This document shows, one piece after another, positions 9,331 through 18,234 of a stretch of 64,000 bases of DNA (positions are counted from its first letter, which is position 1; the number at the start of each line of letters is the position of its first letter). The notes under the pieces are model-generated. The model made no database searches and was not told the DNA's origin. It saw nothing but the letters and a program-made list of their open reading frames with translations. Origin of the DNA: Chitinophaga dinghuensis (lineage in GTDB: Bacteria; Bacteroidota; Bacteroidia; Chitinophagales; Chitinophagaceae); contig NZ_QLMA01000006.1 of the NCBI RefSeq assembly GCF_003259435.1, forward strand, positions 485,611-549,610, read 5' to 3'. The translations under genes and the position numbers were made by a program.

Positions 9331-10356
9331 TTACAGTCTGAATTTCAGTCCTGCGTTGAAGCCCATACCACCGATGTTGATGTAAGATTTCAGATCGTTG
9401 GCAGGAGCGTTATTATTTTTATAGATCGTAACGGTACCTTGTTGAGAAACGGGCGTATTGGAATTTTTATCCAGGGTGGTTACGTAGTCTGTATATCTTT
9501 CTGCTTCGCTCAGCTGGCTGAGATTGCGGGTACTAACCACGGCGATAACTGCGCCTGTAGAGCCGTTGACAGCAGTATTAGTTTCGGAGTATTTCGTAAC
9601 TTCTTTGCTTTTGCTTTTAACAGGTACGTTGCGGTATTCTGCTTCCACGAAAACATCGAAACGGGGAGAGATATTGAAGTTTACGCCGAGGGCGCCTTGC
9701 ATACCGATGGTGATATTCGGTTTTATTTCTTCCTTGCGATGGATTTCTGTACGGATTACTGTACCTGGAGGTAATGGTGCGCCGGCTGGCGGATTAGAGG
9801 TATTTAGTGCATCTGTTTCGATGTACAGTCGGCCCCAGAGAGGAACTACCACCCCAAAGCGTACATACGGATTTACTCTCTCAAATCCTGGACTGAATAC
9901 GACACTTGGCGCAAAGTCGACTGCATTCACATAGCCGTGGGAGTTAATCTGTGCCAATACCTGGTTGGTACCCACTACAGTGGTGAGGGTGCGCGTCATG
10001 AGGTTTTTACTACTGTGGTAGTAGTTGAACGAGGCTTCAACGGCAATATATTTATTGATGTTGTAGCCCACGCTAAGGCCGCCGCGTACGCCCTGACCAT
10101 AGGAACCTGTCAGTACTTTGCGACTGAGGGTATCCAGTGGGTTAGCATTAGCAGGATTATACTGGGTATGCAAATCCTGTGGAGGATATGGGCCAACGTT
10201 TGGAAATTGTCCGGGTGTGATACTAAAAAAATACCCCCCGCTAGCTTTCAGATAGAATTTTGAGTGTGGGGGCCGCGTGGATTTTTCCTGTGCAGATACG
10301 GAGGTTGTGACGGCAAACGCAAGGGCCATTGCGGTTGCCAGGATAGGTCGTTTCAT
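9331..10356 (-). CDS. Outer membrane beta-barrel protein
   Basis: A 341-residue protein with a clear signal peptide (MKRPILATAMALAFAVTTSVSAQE). The mature chain alternates amphipathic strands and loops and ends in KLRF... strand-like GFNAGLKFRL with a terminal Leu after Arg, as expected for an OmpW/OmpA-like eight-to-ten-stranded barrel. Patterns such as VSVGYNINKYIAVEASFNYYHS, NPYVRFGVVVPLWG and SPRFDVFVEAEYRNV are typical barrel strands. I see no peptidoglycan-binding domain. It is probably a structural or small-molecule porin-like protein; no partner is evident. Confidence 0.8.
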   Translation of the reverse strand: MKRPILATAMALAFAVTTSVSAQEKSTRPPHSKFYLKASGGYFFSITPGQFPNVGPYPPQDLHTQYNPANANPLDTLSRKVLTGSYGQGVRGGLSVGYNINKYIAVEASFNYYHSSKNLMTRTLTTVVGTNQVLAQINSHGYVNAVDFAPSVVFSPGFERVNPYVRFGVVVPLWGRLYIETDALNTSNPPAGAPLPPGTVIRTEIHRKEEIKPNITIGMQGALGVNFNISPRFDVFVEAEYRNVPVKSKSKEVTKYSETNTAVNGSTGAVIAVVSTRNLSQLSEAERYTDYVTTLDKNSNTPVSQQGTVTIYKNNNAPANDLKSYINIGGMGFNAGLKFRL

Positions 10357-10456
10357 AAACAGTGGTTTTGGTGATATAACAGGCTGTAATTTTTCACAGC
10401 TAATTGAAAGTTAAAGAATTGTTACCACATAACAAGCGACCTATCCTTGATTAAAA

Positions 10457-11638
10457 TTAAAATGCTTCTGCGAGTGACAAGTAAAGACCTTTCTGACGGG
10501 ATTCGCCCGGACGCTTCTCTCCTACGGCATAGTCTATACGAACAGTGAGCCGGGAATTTTCGTCGTAGAAATACCTGATACCTGCGCCGTAGCTGGGTTT
10601 AAACCCGTTGAGGTGAAAATCCCTGTTATTGAAAACGCTGCCTGCTCCGGCAAAAGCAGCCAATGCAAATTTAGGTTGTACATCTAAAAACCAGACGCGT
10701 ATACGAATTTTCGGATCGATCAGGTAACGATATTCTGCCTGACCGGCGAGGAGGTTCTGATCCCGGTATCTTCCCTGGTAGTAGCCTCTCATCATATTAT
10801 CATTTCCCATTTCTGGCACCAGGTAAAATGGCAATGCGCTTCCCTGTAAGGAATTAAACTGGCCATTGAAACCAAGGGTACTTTTCCTGGAGATGGTAAC
10901 AAAATGCACGCCTTGTGCATCTATCTTCCAGAGTTCCTGACTGCTGAGAAAAGAAGGCGCATAGGCCACATTCAGTCTTAACCAGGTACCTCTGCGGGTA
11001 TAGTTCTGATTATCTCGGTTATCAAAAATACCTGTGAGACCAATGAAGGTAACGTATCCACCGGATTTGTCGACCAGCGGCATTGTCTGATAGATCCCTT
11101 TCATATCAGAACTGCTATAGGTATCATGCTGGTAAGATAAGGTGGCGCCAGCATAAAAAAACTTTCCAAATCTGCGTTCTCCATCAAATGCAAACCTGTA
11201 ACGGATGTTATTGAGTAACGATTTGTTGGCCTGAAGCGTCGTGTCTCCCATACCAAAAAAATACAATGGAAAATTCTGATAACGAAGGTTCCCTCTGAAA
11301 TGCCAGAGATTATCCTTTGTCCAGATATTTGCTTTCAGATCTACCTTGAACTGATGTTCCGTTGTAACCGCCGGAATCAGATTGATAGAAGAATTCCTTG
11401 TAAATGGAGATGGGTTTTTGTTGTCTGTGTAGAAGGAATACAACATTGCCGCCCCTATTTCCAGGCCTTTCTCCTGGGAATATCCTAATACTGGTAATGG
11501 AAAGAAACTTCGTTTACGGGGTACCGTATCCAGTGTTCCAAAAAGAGGTTTTTCCCGGTAAGCCAACGAATCCTGTTGAGCATTCACTTCTATGGCCGAT
11601 AAAGACAATAGGGCCGCAACAAATAGTTTCCTGTACAT
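10457..11638 (-). CDS. BamA/TamA-type surface antigen family outer membrane protein
   Basis: The 393-residue product starts at MYRKLFVAALLSLSAIEVNAQQ, a good signal peptide; a longer frame adding nine residues (MIFPLHLQT) would bury the signal and is rejected. The mature part has only barrel features: EIGAAMLYSFYTD, RGNLRYQNFPLYFFG, GLTGIFDNRDNQNYTRRGTWLRLNV, MMRGYYQGRYRDQNLLAGQAEYRY and the C-terminal ENSRLTVRIDYAVG. The last is the RGY/RG... plus VRxDxA pattern of Omp85 C-terminal barrels (surface antigen domain). No POTRA domains are present, so it is a short Omp85-like protein rather than BamA itself. Ligand unknown. Confidence 0.82.
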   Translation of the reverse strand: MYRKLFVAALLSLSAIEVNAQQDSLAYREKPLFGTLDTVPRKRSFFPLPVLGYSQEKGLEIGAAMLYSFYTDNKNPSPFTRNSSINLIPAVTTEHQFKVDLKANIWTKDNLWHFRGNLRYQNFPLYFFGMGDTTLQANKSLLNNIRYRFAFDGERRFGKFFYAGATLSYQHDTYSSSDMKGIYQTMPLVDKSGGYVTFIGLTGIFDNRDNQNYTRRGTWLRLNVAYAPSFLSSQELWKIDAQGVHFVTISRKSTLGFNGQFNSLQGSALPFYLVPEMGNDNMMRGYYQGRYRDQNLLAGQAEYRYLIDPKIRIRVWFLDVQPKFALAAFAGAGSVFNNRDFHLNGFKPSYGAGIRYFYDENSRLTVRIDYAVGEKRPGESRQKGLYLSLAEAF

Positions 11639-11702
11639 AGTCTGCAAATGTAAAGGGAATATCATTATACCGCGCAGTAGCCGGTTAGTTTTCGATTAAT
11701 TT

Positions 11703-12929
11703 TCAGACAGTTGCAGGCGCATGTTTCTTTTTAAATGAGATGATAGCCAGAACAATACTTGGTATCATTAGTACGCATCCTGTCAGGAAAGGCGCTCCAG
11801 GAAAATATACTGGTGCACTGGCTTTCGTGAAAACGGTAAAGATACTGGTCATCATCAGCGGACCGATAATCATAGTAAGACTCACTAATGAAGTCATTGC
11901 GCCTTGCAGTTCTCCTTGTTCTGTTGGCGGCACCTGGCTACTCATAATCCCTTGTAGAGATGGACCACAGATACCACCCAAACAATACGGCACCAGTGCT
12001 ACGAACATCATCCAGCCTTTGAATGCGAATGCAAACAAAGCCAGTCCCACCGTATATAATCCTAATCCGATAATAACGGATTTCTTTTGTCCGAATACCT
12101 TAATGGCTATACGAATAATTCCACCTTGCACAACTGCCACCATGAGTCCTACGAACATAAGGGAATAACCCACCCATTCTTCTGACCATTTGAATTTCTC
12201 CATGGTATAGAAAGACCAGGTAGACTGCACTGCAAAGTTGGCGATATAGATGAGTATCAGGGAGACGAGCAGTCCGGAAATTACCGGATACTTGCGTAGC
12301 TGCGCAGGTGCGGCAAATGGATTGGCGCGTTTGAGATCGAAAGCTCTTCTGTTTTCTGGGGCCAGCGATTCCGGCAATACGAACAAGCCATACAGGAAGT
12401 TCAGGAAGGTGATCGCGGCGGCGGCCACAAATGGCGCGCGTGGTCCCCAGTGGCTGAGGATACCGCCTAATCCCGGGCCAATAATAAAGCCCAGACCAAA
12501 GGCAACACCGATCATACCGAAGTTCTGCGCTCTTTTCTCCGGAGCGCTGATATCCGCGATATACGCAGCGCCTGTACTCATACTGGCGCCAGTGATACCA
12601 GCGATAATACGGCCTACGAACAGCAGGGCGATATTGGGCGCCCAGGCCAGGAACAGATAATCCAGGCCAAATGCCATCAGGCAGGACAGCAATACTGGCC
12701 TGCGGCCATAGGCATCACTTAGTCCCCCGATCACAGGGGCCATAAAAAACTGCGTTATAGCATAGGCGAATGTCAGCCATCCAGCATACCAGGAAGCGCC
12801 GCTTAAACCTTCCCCTGTGAGGGATTCGATCAGCTTAGGCATAACCGGTATAATAATTCCAAATCCAATAACGTCAATAAGTAGAGTAACAAAGATGAAG
12901 CCCAGAGCGGCGCTTTTTTTAACAGGCAT
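11703..12929 (-). CDS. MFS transporter, TetA-like drug/H+ antiporter
   Basis: A 408-residue protein with twelve hydrophobic segments. It carries the MFS motif A in the loop after helix 2 (GGLSDAYGRRPVL, about 64-76), the opening DVIGFGIIIPVMPKL (about 19-33) typical of TetA/multidrug members, and motif C in helix 5 (GVAFGLGFIIGPGLGG). These mark a 12-TM drug/proton antiporter of the DHA1 branch. No TetR repressor is beside it, so tetracycline itself should not be assumed. The neighbouring histidine kinase is divergent. Confidence 0.88.
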   Translation of the reverse strand: MPVKKSAALGFIFVTLLIDVIGFGIIIPVMPKLIESLTGEGLSGASWYAGWLTFAYAITQFFMAPVIGGLSDAYGRRPVLLSCLMAFGLDYLFLAWAPNIALLFVGRIIAGITGASMSTGAAYIADISAPEKRAQNFGMIGVAFGLGFIIGPGLGGILSHWGPRAPFVAAAAITFLNFLYGLFVLPESLAPENRRAFDLKRANPFAAPAQLRKYPVISGLLVSLILIYIANFAVQSTWSFYTMEKFKWSEEWVGYSLMFVGLMVAVVQGGIIRIAIKVFGQKKSVIIGLGLYTVGLALFAFAFKGWMMFVALVPYCLGGICGPSLQGIMSSQVPPTEQGELQGAMTSLVSLTMIIGPLMMTSIFTVFTKASAPVYFPGAPFLTGCVLMIPSIVLAIISFKKKHAPATV

Positions 12930-12957
12930 GTGGCAGGTTAAATTTTTTGGAAAGATA

Positions 12958-12992
12958 CAAAGCTAATTGAATATCAGTTGTTCCGTTCACAA
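12958..12992 (-). promoter_or_regulatory. Possible promoter of the MFS gene
   Basis: On the minus strand TAGCTTTG (12958-12965) fits the Bacteroidota -7 element TAnnTTTG. A TTG at 12990-12992 lies 24 bases upstream, slightly longer than the usual 19-23. It lies 29 bases before the start codon at 12929. Confidence 0.35.
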
Positions 12993-13119
12993 AAATCCGC
13001 GGAAAGTACAATGATTTGCAATTCAGTTTTTGAATCATCACGCATTATGATTATTTTTATCTCAAATTTCGTGGACGACCCCTGAATCGTTCCACCAATG
13101 CCAACAATAATCAGACGAT

Positions 13120-15141
13120 ATGCTCCCGGCCAATCCTTTGAGAAAATGCCTACTTCTCCCCCTTTACCTGCTGCTGCTCAGTCCCGGAAGCCGCGCACAA
13201 ACACCTGTTTCCGACAGCTTTGCAGTTGCCTTAGTCCAGCACCCTCAAAAAGATAATGCCCGGGTAGATATCCTCAACAGCGCTTCCCGCAGTTATTTCA
13301 CCCGCGACGCAAGCATCGCAGAAAAATATGCCAAGGAAGCCCTGAATATCAGTGAACAACTGGGATATACCAATGGCCGGATCTGGGCTCAGCGTAACCT
13401 CGCCCTTGTGGAAAATACCCGTGGTCACCTGGACAAACAAATGCAATTAACGCTCAGTTCCCTCAAACTCGCGGAGGCACTGAACGAACAACATACGCTA
13501 AGCATCCTCTATAATGATATGGGCAATATCTTTACGGAACAGAATAGTCCGCGTGATGCACTGCCCTTTCTACATAAGTCATTGGTCATCAAAAGAAAAT
13601 TACAAGAAGCCCCGGAAATTAGTAAAACCCTCAACAATATTGGCTCTGCTTACCTGGCATTGCATATTCTGGACTCTTCCCTTATTTATTTACATCAGGC
13701 GGAACAATTGAAACTGGCGCTTAATGATCAGCGGGGATTGGCATATACCTACGAGAACCTGGGATTGGTGGCCATGTTGGAACATCGCCTGCAGGATGCC
13801 TTGCACTATCATCAGCTGTCTGCATCTTGTTATCTGTCGGCCGACAACCAGCTGGGCATTGTCAAATCCAACCTGAACCTGGCAGAAGTCCAGACCTTTA
13901 TGGGGAACTTCCCGGCGGCGGAGAAAAATCTCCGTAAGGCTTATGAAATCAACCGGGTTTTGAAGAATGTGAAGAATGAAATGATCTATTATAAGATCCG
14001 TTATGAACTGGATAGCGCCCGTAAAGATTACCTTGCTGCCTTCAATAATTACAAGGCCTTCACGGAGCGTAATATGGCCTATTTCAACCTGGAAAAGAGC
14101 CGGCAAATATCCAGATCCCAGGAAAAATATGAAGCGGAAAAAAAGCAAAGAGAAAATATACTCCTGAAAAAGGAACAACAGATACATCTGGCCACCATCC
14201 AGCAACAGCGGGTATTGGTACTTTCAGCGGCCCTGCTGTTCGTCATTCTGCTGATCATTACGTTTATCCTTTACCGTATGTATAAACGACAACAGGAACT
14301 GACCCGTGCGCTGAACAGTAAAAATCAGGAAGTATCTCTGCAGAATCATATCATCCTGGAACAGAATACTACACTGGAAAGTCTCAACCAGGTAAAGGAT
14401 AAAATCTTTTCTGTGATATCGCATGATCTGCGGTCTCCCCTCGCCATACTGGAGGGTTTGCTCTTTTTATTAAGGGATGAAAAAATCGATGCCGCCCAGT
14501 TTCGTTTTTATGCAGACGAGTTATGGAGAGATGTAAAGAACACCGCCTATATGATGGACAATATGCTGCAGTGGGCCAGCAATCAGATGAAGGGTATCGG
14601 GGTAAAGGCAGATGATTTTGATCTGACTTTATTGCTCAATCAGGAATTTGAATTATTACAGACGTTAGCCAAACAAAAAGAGGTTACCCTGCAACATGAA
14701 ATCCCAGGCGCAGTAATGGTGTACGCAGATCCTGAAATGATCAGAATGGTACTGCGCAATCTAATTAATAATGCTATTAAATTTACGCCCGGTGGCGGTC
14801 GTATTACAGTGAGTGCCCGTATTGACCGTACTTTTGCAGAAGTGATAGTGAAAGACAATGGTACGGGGATACCGCTGGAAAATCAACATCGTATTTTCTC
14901 CAATATTTATTACTCCACTACCGGTACCCGCAATGAAAAGGGCTGCGGACTGGGATTACATTTGTCGAAGGACTTTGTGGAGCGCAACCAGGGGCGTATC
15001 TGGTTTCATAGTACCCCAGGCAGTGGTAGTAGCTTTTCTTTTACCGTTCCATTGTCTGAAGATTCGGATAGTAACAATCGCGGCTACACGATTATTGTGC
15101 AGGATCGTGGGAGCAGTGGCATGAGCGTATTGAACCAGTAG
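13120..15141 (+). CDS. TPR-containing sensor histidine kinase
   Basis: A 673-residue membrane kinase. Signal/anchor at 1-27 (ending SRAQ), then a periplasmic region of about five tetratricopeptide repeats (about 45-320, for example SILYNDMGNIFTEQ and KTLNNIGSAYLALH). A coiled coil (330-365) and one membrane helix (about 367-388, VLVLSAALLFVILLIITFIL) follow. The cytoplasmic part has the H-box with His435 in FSVISHDLRSPL, the N-box NLINNAIKFTP, G1 KDNGTGIP and G2 GCGLGLHL. It would autophosphorylate on His435 and pass phosphate to a response regulator, but none is encoded nearby, so the partner is elsewhere. It ends 2 bases before the convergent Lrp gene with no visible terminator. Confidence 0.92.
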   Translation: MLPANPLRKCLLLPLYLLLLSPGSRAQTPVSDSFAVALVQHPQKDNARVDILNSASRSYFTRDASIAEKYAKEALNISEQLGYTNGRIWAQRNLALVENTRGHLDKQMQLTLSSLKLAEALNEQHTLSILYNDMGNIFTEQNSPRDALPFLHKSLVIKRKLQEAPEISKTLNNIGSAYLALHILDSSLIYLHQAEQLKLALNDQRGLAYTYENLGLVAMLEHRLQDALHYHQLSASCYLSADNQLGIVKSNLNLAEVQTFMGNFPAAEKNLRKAYEINRVLKNVKNEMIYYKIRYELDSARKDYLAAFNNYKAFTERNMAYFNLEKSRQISRSQEKYEAEKKQRENILLKKEQQIHLATIQQQRVLVLSAALLFVILLIITFILYRMYKRQQELTRALNSKNQEVSLQNHIILEQNTTLESLNQVKDKIFSVISHDLRSPLAILEGLLFLLRDEKIDAAQFRFYADELWRDVKNTAYMMDNMLQWASNQMKGIGVKADDFDLTLLLNQEFELLQTLAKQKEVTLQHEIPGAVMVYADPEMIRMVLRNLINNAIKFTPGGGRITVSARIDRTFAEVIVKDNGTGIPLENQHRIFSNIYYSTTGTRNEKGCGLGLHLSKDFVERNQGRIWFHSTPGSGSSFSFTVPLSEDSDSNNRGYTIIVQDRGSSGMSVLNQ

Positions 15142-15143
15142 CG

Positions 15144-15608
15144 CTAAACCAGTTGAAAAGCCGTAGTGTGCTTAATTTCTGTCATTACAAAAGAACTGTT
15201 CACTTGTGCAATATTCTCAATGGTTGCCAGTTTATTGGTAATGAAATGCTGATAACTTTTCATATCATCCACCACTACTTTCAGGAGGTAATCATAGTTT
15301 CCGGCCAGGTGATAGCATTCCATTACTTCTTCCAGCGAGCGTACCGCCGCTTCGAATTTCCGCAGTAAGGGCAGCGAGTGTAACTGCAGGCTTACGTTAC
15401 AATAGGCTGCCAGCGATTTGCCTAGTTTCTCTCCATCCAGCAGTGTAACATAACTTTTGATAATCCCCAGTTTCTCGATCTTTTTCAGTCGCTCATAAGT
15501 GGGTGTAACGGAGAGGCCTATACGATATGCTATTTCTTTTGTATTCAGTTTTGCATCCTGTTGGAGGACTTGCAAAATGTGTCTGTCTGTTTTATCCAGC
15601 GTATCCAT
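15144..15608 (-). CDS. Lrp/AsnC family transcriptional regulator
   Basis: From the preferred ATG the product has 154 residues: an N-terminal winged HTH (MDTLDKTDRHILQVLQQDAK, recognition part AYRIGLSVTPTYERLKKIEK, then LGIIKSYV) and a C-terminal RAM ligand-binding domain with GNYDYLLKVVVDDMKSYQHF. A start ten residues upstream is possible but unlike the family. Such proteins sense amino acids and often control the divergent neighbour; here that is the histidine decarboxylase 163 bases away, so amino-acid control of the decarboxylase is a reasonable inference. Confidence 0.92.
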   Translation of the reverse strand: MDTLDKTDRHILQVLQQDAKLNTKEIAYRIGLSVTPTYERLKKIEKLGIIKSYVTLLDGEKLGKSLAAYCNVSLQLHSLPLLRKFEAAVRSLEEVMECYHLAGNYDYLLKVVVDDMKSYQHFITNKLATIENIAQVNSSFVMTEIKHTTAFQLV

Positions 15609-15656
15609 GGTAGTTTGATTTTTCTGCCGGGAAGGCAAATTGCCGCAGGCCGTAGT

Positions 15657-15685
15657 CGTGTCTCCCTATATTTTCCTCAAAATTA
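15657..15685. repeat. Copy of a short interspersed repeat
   Basis: CGTGTCTCCCTATAT followed by an A/T-rich tail ending AAAATTA. The first 15 bases are identical to 19433-19447, and related copies occur at 19497, 38721 and 46181. This copy lies in the Lrp/decarboxylase divergent promoter region. Confidence 0.5.
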
Positions 15686-15770
15686 GTATATATTTTCTGA
15701 AATACACATATAGGTAGTTTTATTGCATTATATATCAATAGCTTCGCAGCATCATACACCTGTAATTACC

Positions 15771-16907
15771 ATGAATACTAGTTCCATTTTGCCACCGGCC
15801 GACAAATCGAAGCTGGAGGCGTTGCTGGCCTCCGTTGGAGCTGGCACAGCCAACTTTCTGGGATATCCTGTTGCGAAGGAATTTGATTACTCCGCGCTCA
15901 TGCCATTTCTCCAATATCCGTTGAATAACTTGGGCGATCCGTTTATTCCTTCTACGTATAGTGTGGGCACCCGGGAACTGGAAAAAGAAGTAGTAGAATT
16001 TTTTGCGCGTCTTTTCAGGGCTCCTGCCAGTGACTGGTGGGGATATGTTACCAATGGCGGTTCTGAGGGGAATTTATATGCCTTATATCTGGCCAGGGAA
16101 TTATATCCAAAGGGGATGGTTTATTATAGTGGCGCAACGCATTACAGCGTACAGAAGAATCTACATCTGCTCAATATGCCATCTATAGTGATCCGTACCC
16201 AGGAAAATGGGGAGATGGATTATGATGATTTAGAAAATATGATCAGTATGCACCGTCATTTACCGGCGATAGTGCTTGCTAATATTGGTACTACCATGAC
16301 AGAAGCGCGTGATGATGTCAAACGGATCAAGCATATTTTGAACCGTATGGCCATCCGTCAGCATTATATCCATGCAGATGGCGCTTTATCTGGTAGCTAC
16401 AGCGCTTTCCTGGAGGATCGTCCGGCATTTGATTTTGCTGATGGCGCCAACAGTATTGCGATATCCGGCCATAAGTTCATTGGTTCCCCCATTCCATGCG
16501 GTGTGGTGGTGGCACAGAAGTCGTACCGCGACCGTATCGCCCGTAGTGTGGCCTACATCGGTACGCTGGATACCACCATCACAGGCTCCCGCAATGGTCA
16601 TAGTCCACTCTTCCTCTGGTATGCGGTGAAGAGTATGGGTATGGAAGGACTGGCTGCCAGGGCGCATCAGGCATTGGAAATAGCCGCTTATGCAGAGGAG
16701 CAGTTGCAGGCCATTGGCATACCTGCGTGGCGGAATAAAGACACCTTAACGGTCGTATTTCCGGAGCCGGAGGAGCATATCCGTCGTAAGTGGCAATTGG
16801 CATCTGAAAATGGATGGTCGCATATCATCTGTATGCCAGGTGTTACCAGGGCATTGATAGATAGCTTCATCGCGGAGATGGCAGCAGCGGCAGTATTGGT
16901 AGGATAA
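15771..16907 (+). CDS. hdc: PLP-dependent histidine decarboxylase
   Basis: A 378-residue group II decarboxylase, exactly the length I know for the PLP-type bacterial histidine decarboxylases (Morganella HdcA, Acinetobacter siderophore-pathway type). It shares their motifs: WGYVTNGGSEGNLYALYLAR, YYSGATHYSVQKN (ring-stacking His124), HADGALSG (Asp203), ISGHKFIGSPIPCG with PLP Lys235, and TITGSRNGH. It would convert L-histidine to histamine in the cytoplasm. The upstream in-frame TTG at 15723 is rejected because MNTSSILPP aligns with the family start. No siderophore synthetase or histidine/histamine antiporter is beside it. Related decarboxylases with other substrates exist, so specificity should be tested. 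Confidence 0.83.
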   Translation: MNTSSILPPADKSKLEALLASVGAGTANFLGYPVAKEFDYSALMPFLQYPLNNLGDPFIPSTYSVGTRELEKEVVEFFARLFRAPASDWWGYVTNGGSEGNLYALYLARELYPKGMVYYSGATHYSVQKNLHLLNMPSIVIRTQENGEMDYDDLENMISMHRHLPAIVLANIGTTMTEARDDVKRIKHILNRMAIRQHYIHADGALSGSYSAFLEDRPAFDFADGANSIAISGHKFIGSPIPCGVVVAQKSYRDRIARSVAYIGTLDTTITGSRNGHSPLFLWYAVKSMGMEGLAARAHQALEIAAYAEEQLQAIGIPAWRNKDTLTVVFPEPEEHIRRKWQLASENGWSHIICMPGVTRALIDSFIAEMAAAAVLVG

Positions 16908-16924
16908 TAATGCCCCGGGACTTA

Positions 16925-17806
16925 TCAGCCCCCTTTTTCAGCGATGGTAATTATTTCTGTGTTTAGAATACGGCGTAATCGCTGTTCCAGGGCTTTATCA
17001 ACAAAAGGAAGCGTGAGTTGCACTTTGAAGACAACATGATCTTTTTTAATGTCCATCGTACGGAGGCGGAAGCTATCTTTTACATAGGTGTTGTTATAGC
17101 CTTCGATGGACTTTTTCAATCTTTCTTCAATCTGGTCGGGCGTATAAGGTAGTTTGCGGTCCAGTTCAAATTCGATGGTAACTTTTTTAACATTTTGTTT
17201 GGACTGGTTCGTTACTACGGCTGTAAATACGAGGGAATTGGGCACGAGAATTTGTTCGTCGTCATCGTTGAGCAGGATCAGATTGATGAGGGTGATATCC
17301 AGAATTTTGCCTTTATAGTCGCCGATACGGACATGATCTCCGAGGGAGAGCTGATCAGAGAACATAATAATGAGGCCATTGATCATGTTGGTGATATAGT
17401 CTTTCGATAGCAGGGCTACGGCGGCGGCCACGATAGTGATACTGGTAACGAACTTAAAGAGGTCTATCCCAAAAAGGACCATTACCGCGAGTAAGAAGAA
17501 GATGGTATTTAGAACAGAGCTGATGCGATTTAACCCCAGCATGAAGTTATCTTTCTCTACCGGTTTATTGAGGCGGCGGCGGGTATACCAGGAAAGGATA
17601 ACCAGCCATGCCAGCGAGATGACGAGGTTGGCGCCCAGAAAAAAGGACATGGCATTTGTTATTCTGAACAGCCAGGTAAATTTATTATATACAGCCGCGT
17701 GATCCAGGTTAAAATAAACAATTGCCAGGTATACCAATAGTTTGGCGAGGAACAGCATCCGTTCCTTTTGGTTTTTCTTCTTATAAACTTCGTCTGTTAC
17801 CATCAT
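16925..17806 (-). CDS. MscS-family mechanosensitive channel
   Basis: From the Met-Met start (MMVTDEVYKKKNQ) the protein has 293 residues: three or four N-terminal membrane helices (LLVYLAIVYFNLD; MSFFLGANLVISLAWLVIL; TIFFLLAVMVLFGIDLF), the pore-lining helix VTSITIVAAAVALLSKDYI, the beta domain (GLIIMFSDQLSLGDHVRIGDYKGKILDITL; LVPNSLVFTAVVTNQS) and a C-terminal alpha/beta domain. MscS channels release solutes on hypo-osmotic shock. A start 24 residues upstream is possible but adds non-family sequence. It follows the small ORF at 17884-18138 on the same strand. Confidence 0.88.
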   Translation of the reverse strand: MMVTDEVYKKKNQKERMLFLAKLLVYLAIVYFNLDHAAVYNKFTWLFRITNAMSFFLGANLVISLAWLVILSWYTRRRLNKPVEKDNFMLGLNRISSVLNTIFFLLAVMVLFGIDLFKFVTSITIVAAAVALLSKDYITNMINGLIIMFSDQLSLGDHVRIGDYKGKILDITLINLILLNDDDEQILVPNSLVFTAVVTNQSKQNVKKVTIEFELDRKLPYTPDQIEERLKKSIEGYNNTYVKDSFRLRTMDIKKDHVVFKVQLTLPFVDKALEQRLRRILNTEIITIAEKGG

Positions 17807-17883
17807 AGGATTGTAAATGTACAAATGGTGTACATTACTGCCAAATGGCAGTGGTATGATGGGAAGGCTTGGGGTCATTGGGA

Positions 17884-18138
17884 TTAACCCATTTTATTGA
17901 GGATTTCTGTCCAGATAATACGGGCAATCTGTTCCGTTTCCACAATCCTGATTCGTTCTGCTATTGTGTCCGTATGATCGGCGGTAAACTGGGTATACTG
18001 GGGAGAAAAATCCTCTAATACAAATGGTCTCACATCTGGCACTACCTCGTAAAAGGTTTCATGCATCTGGTTATTTACCGTGATGTTTAGTCCATATGAC
18101 CTGCCATTGATAATAACTGTTACATGATGTTGTTCCAT
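17884..18138 (-). CDS. Small hypothetical protein, 84 residues
   Basis: I do not recognise it. MEQHHVTVIINGRSYGLNIT is a beta-hairpin-like start, followed by an acidic middle (FTADHTDTIAERIRIVETEQ) and a helical end. No signal or membrane segment. It lies just upstream of the MscS gene on the same strand and is probably co-transcribed. The 18171-18201 terminator separates it from the upstream basic-protein gene, so it needs its own promoter in the 18139-18170 gap or read-through. Confidence 0.6.
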   Translation of the reverse strand: MEQHHVTVIINGRSYGLNITVNNQMHETFYEVVPDVRPFVLEDFSPQYTQFTADHTDTIAERIRIVETEQIARIIWTEILNKMG

Positions 18139-18170
18139 ATTATATCAGCGGCAAGGTATATGCCATATAA

Positions 18171-18201
18171 AAAGACCGGTGTCATCCAGATACCGGTCTT
18201 T
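18171..18201 (-). terminator. Terminator of the histone-H1-like gene
   Basis: AAAGACCGGT / ACCGGTCTTT perfect 10-bp stem with an 11-nt loop; the minus-strand reading gives a run of T after the stem, 34 bases past the stop of the gene at 18235. Confidence 0.8.
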
Positions 18202-18234
18202 TTTCGTATATAAATATCTATAAAGCAGGATATA

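Noticed and set aside
11703..12929. Acquired tetracycline-resistance gene
   Set aside because: The motifs show a TetA-like MFS drug/H+ antiporter but no TetR, mobile element or composition change is present; specificity cannot be claimed.
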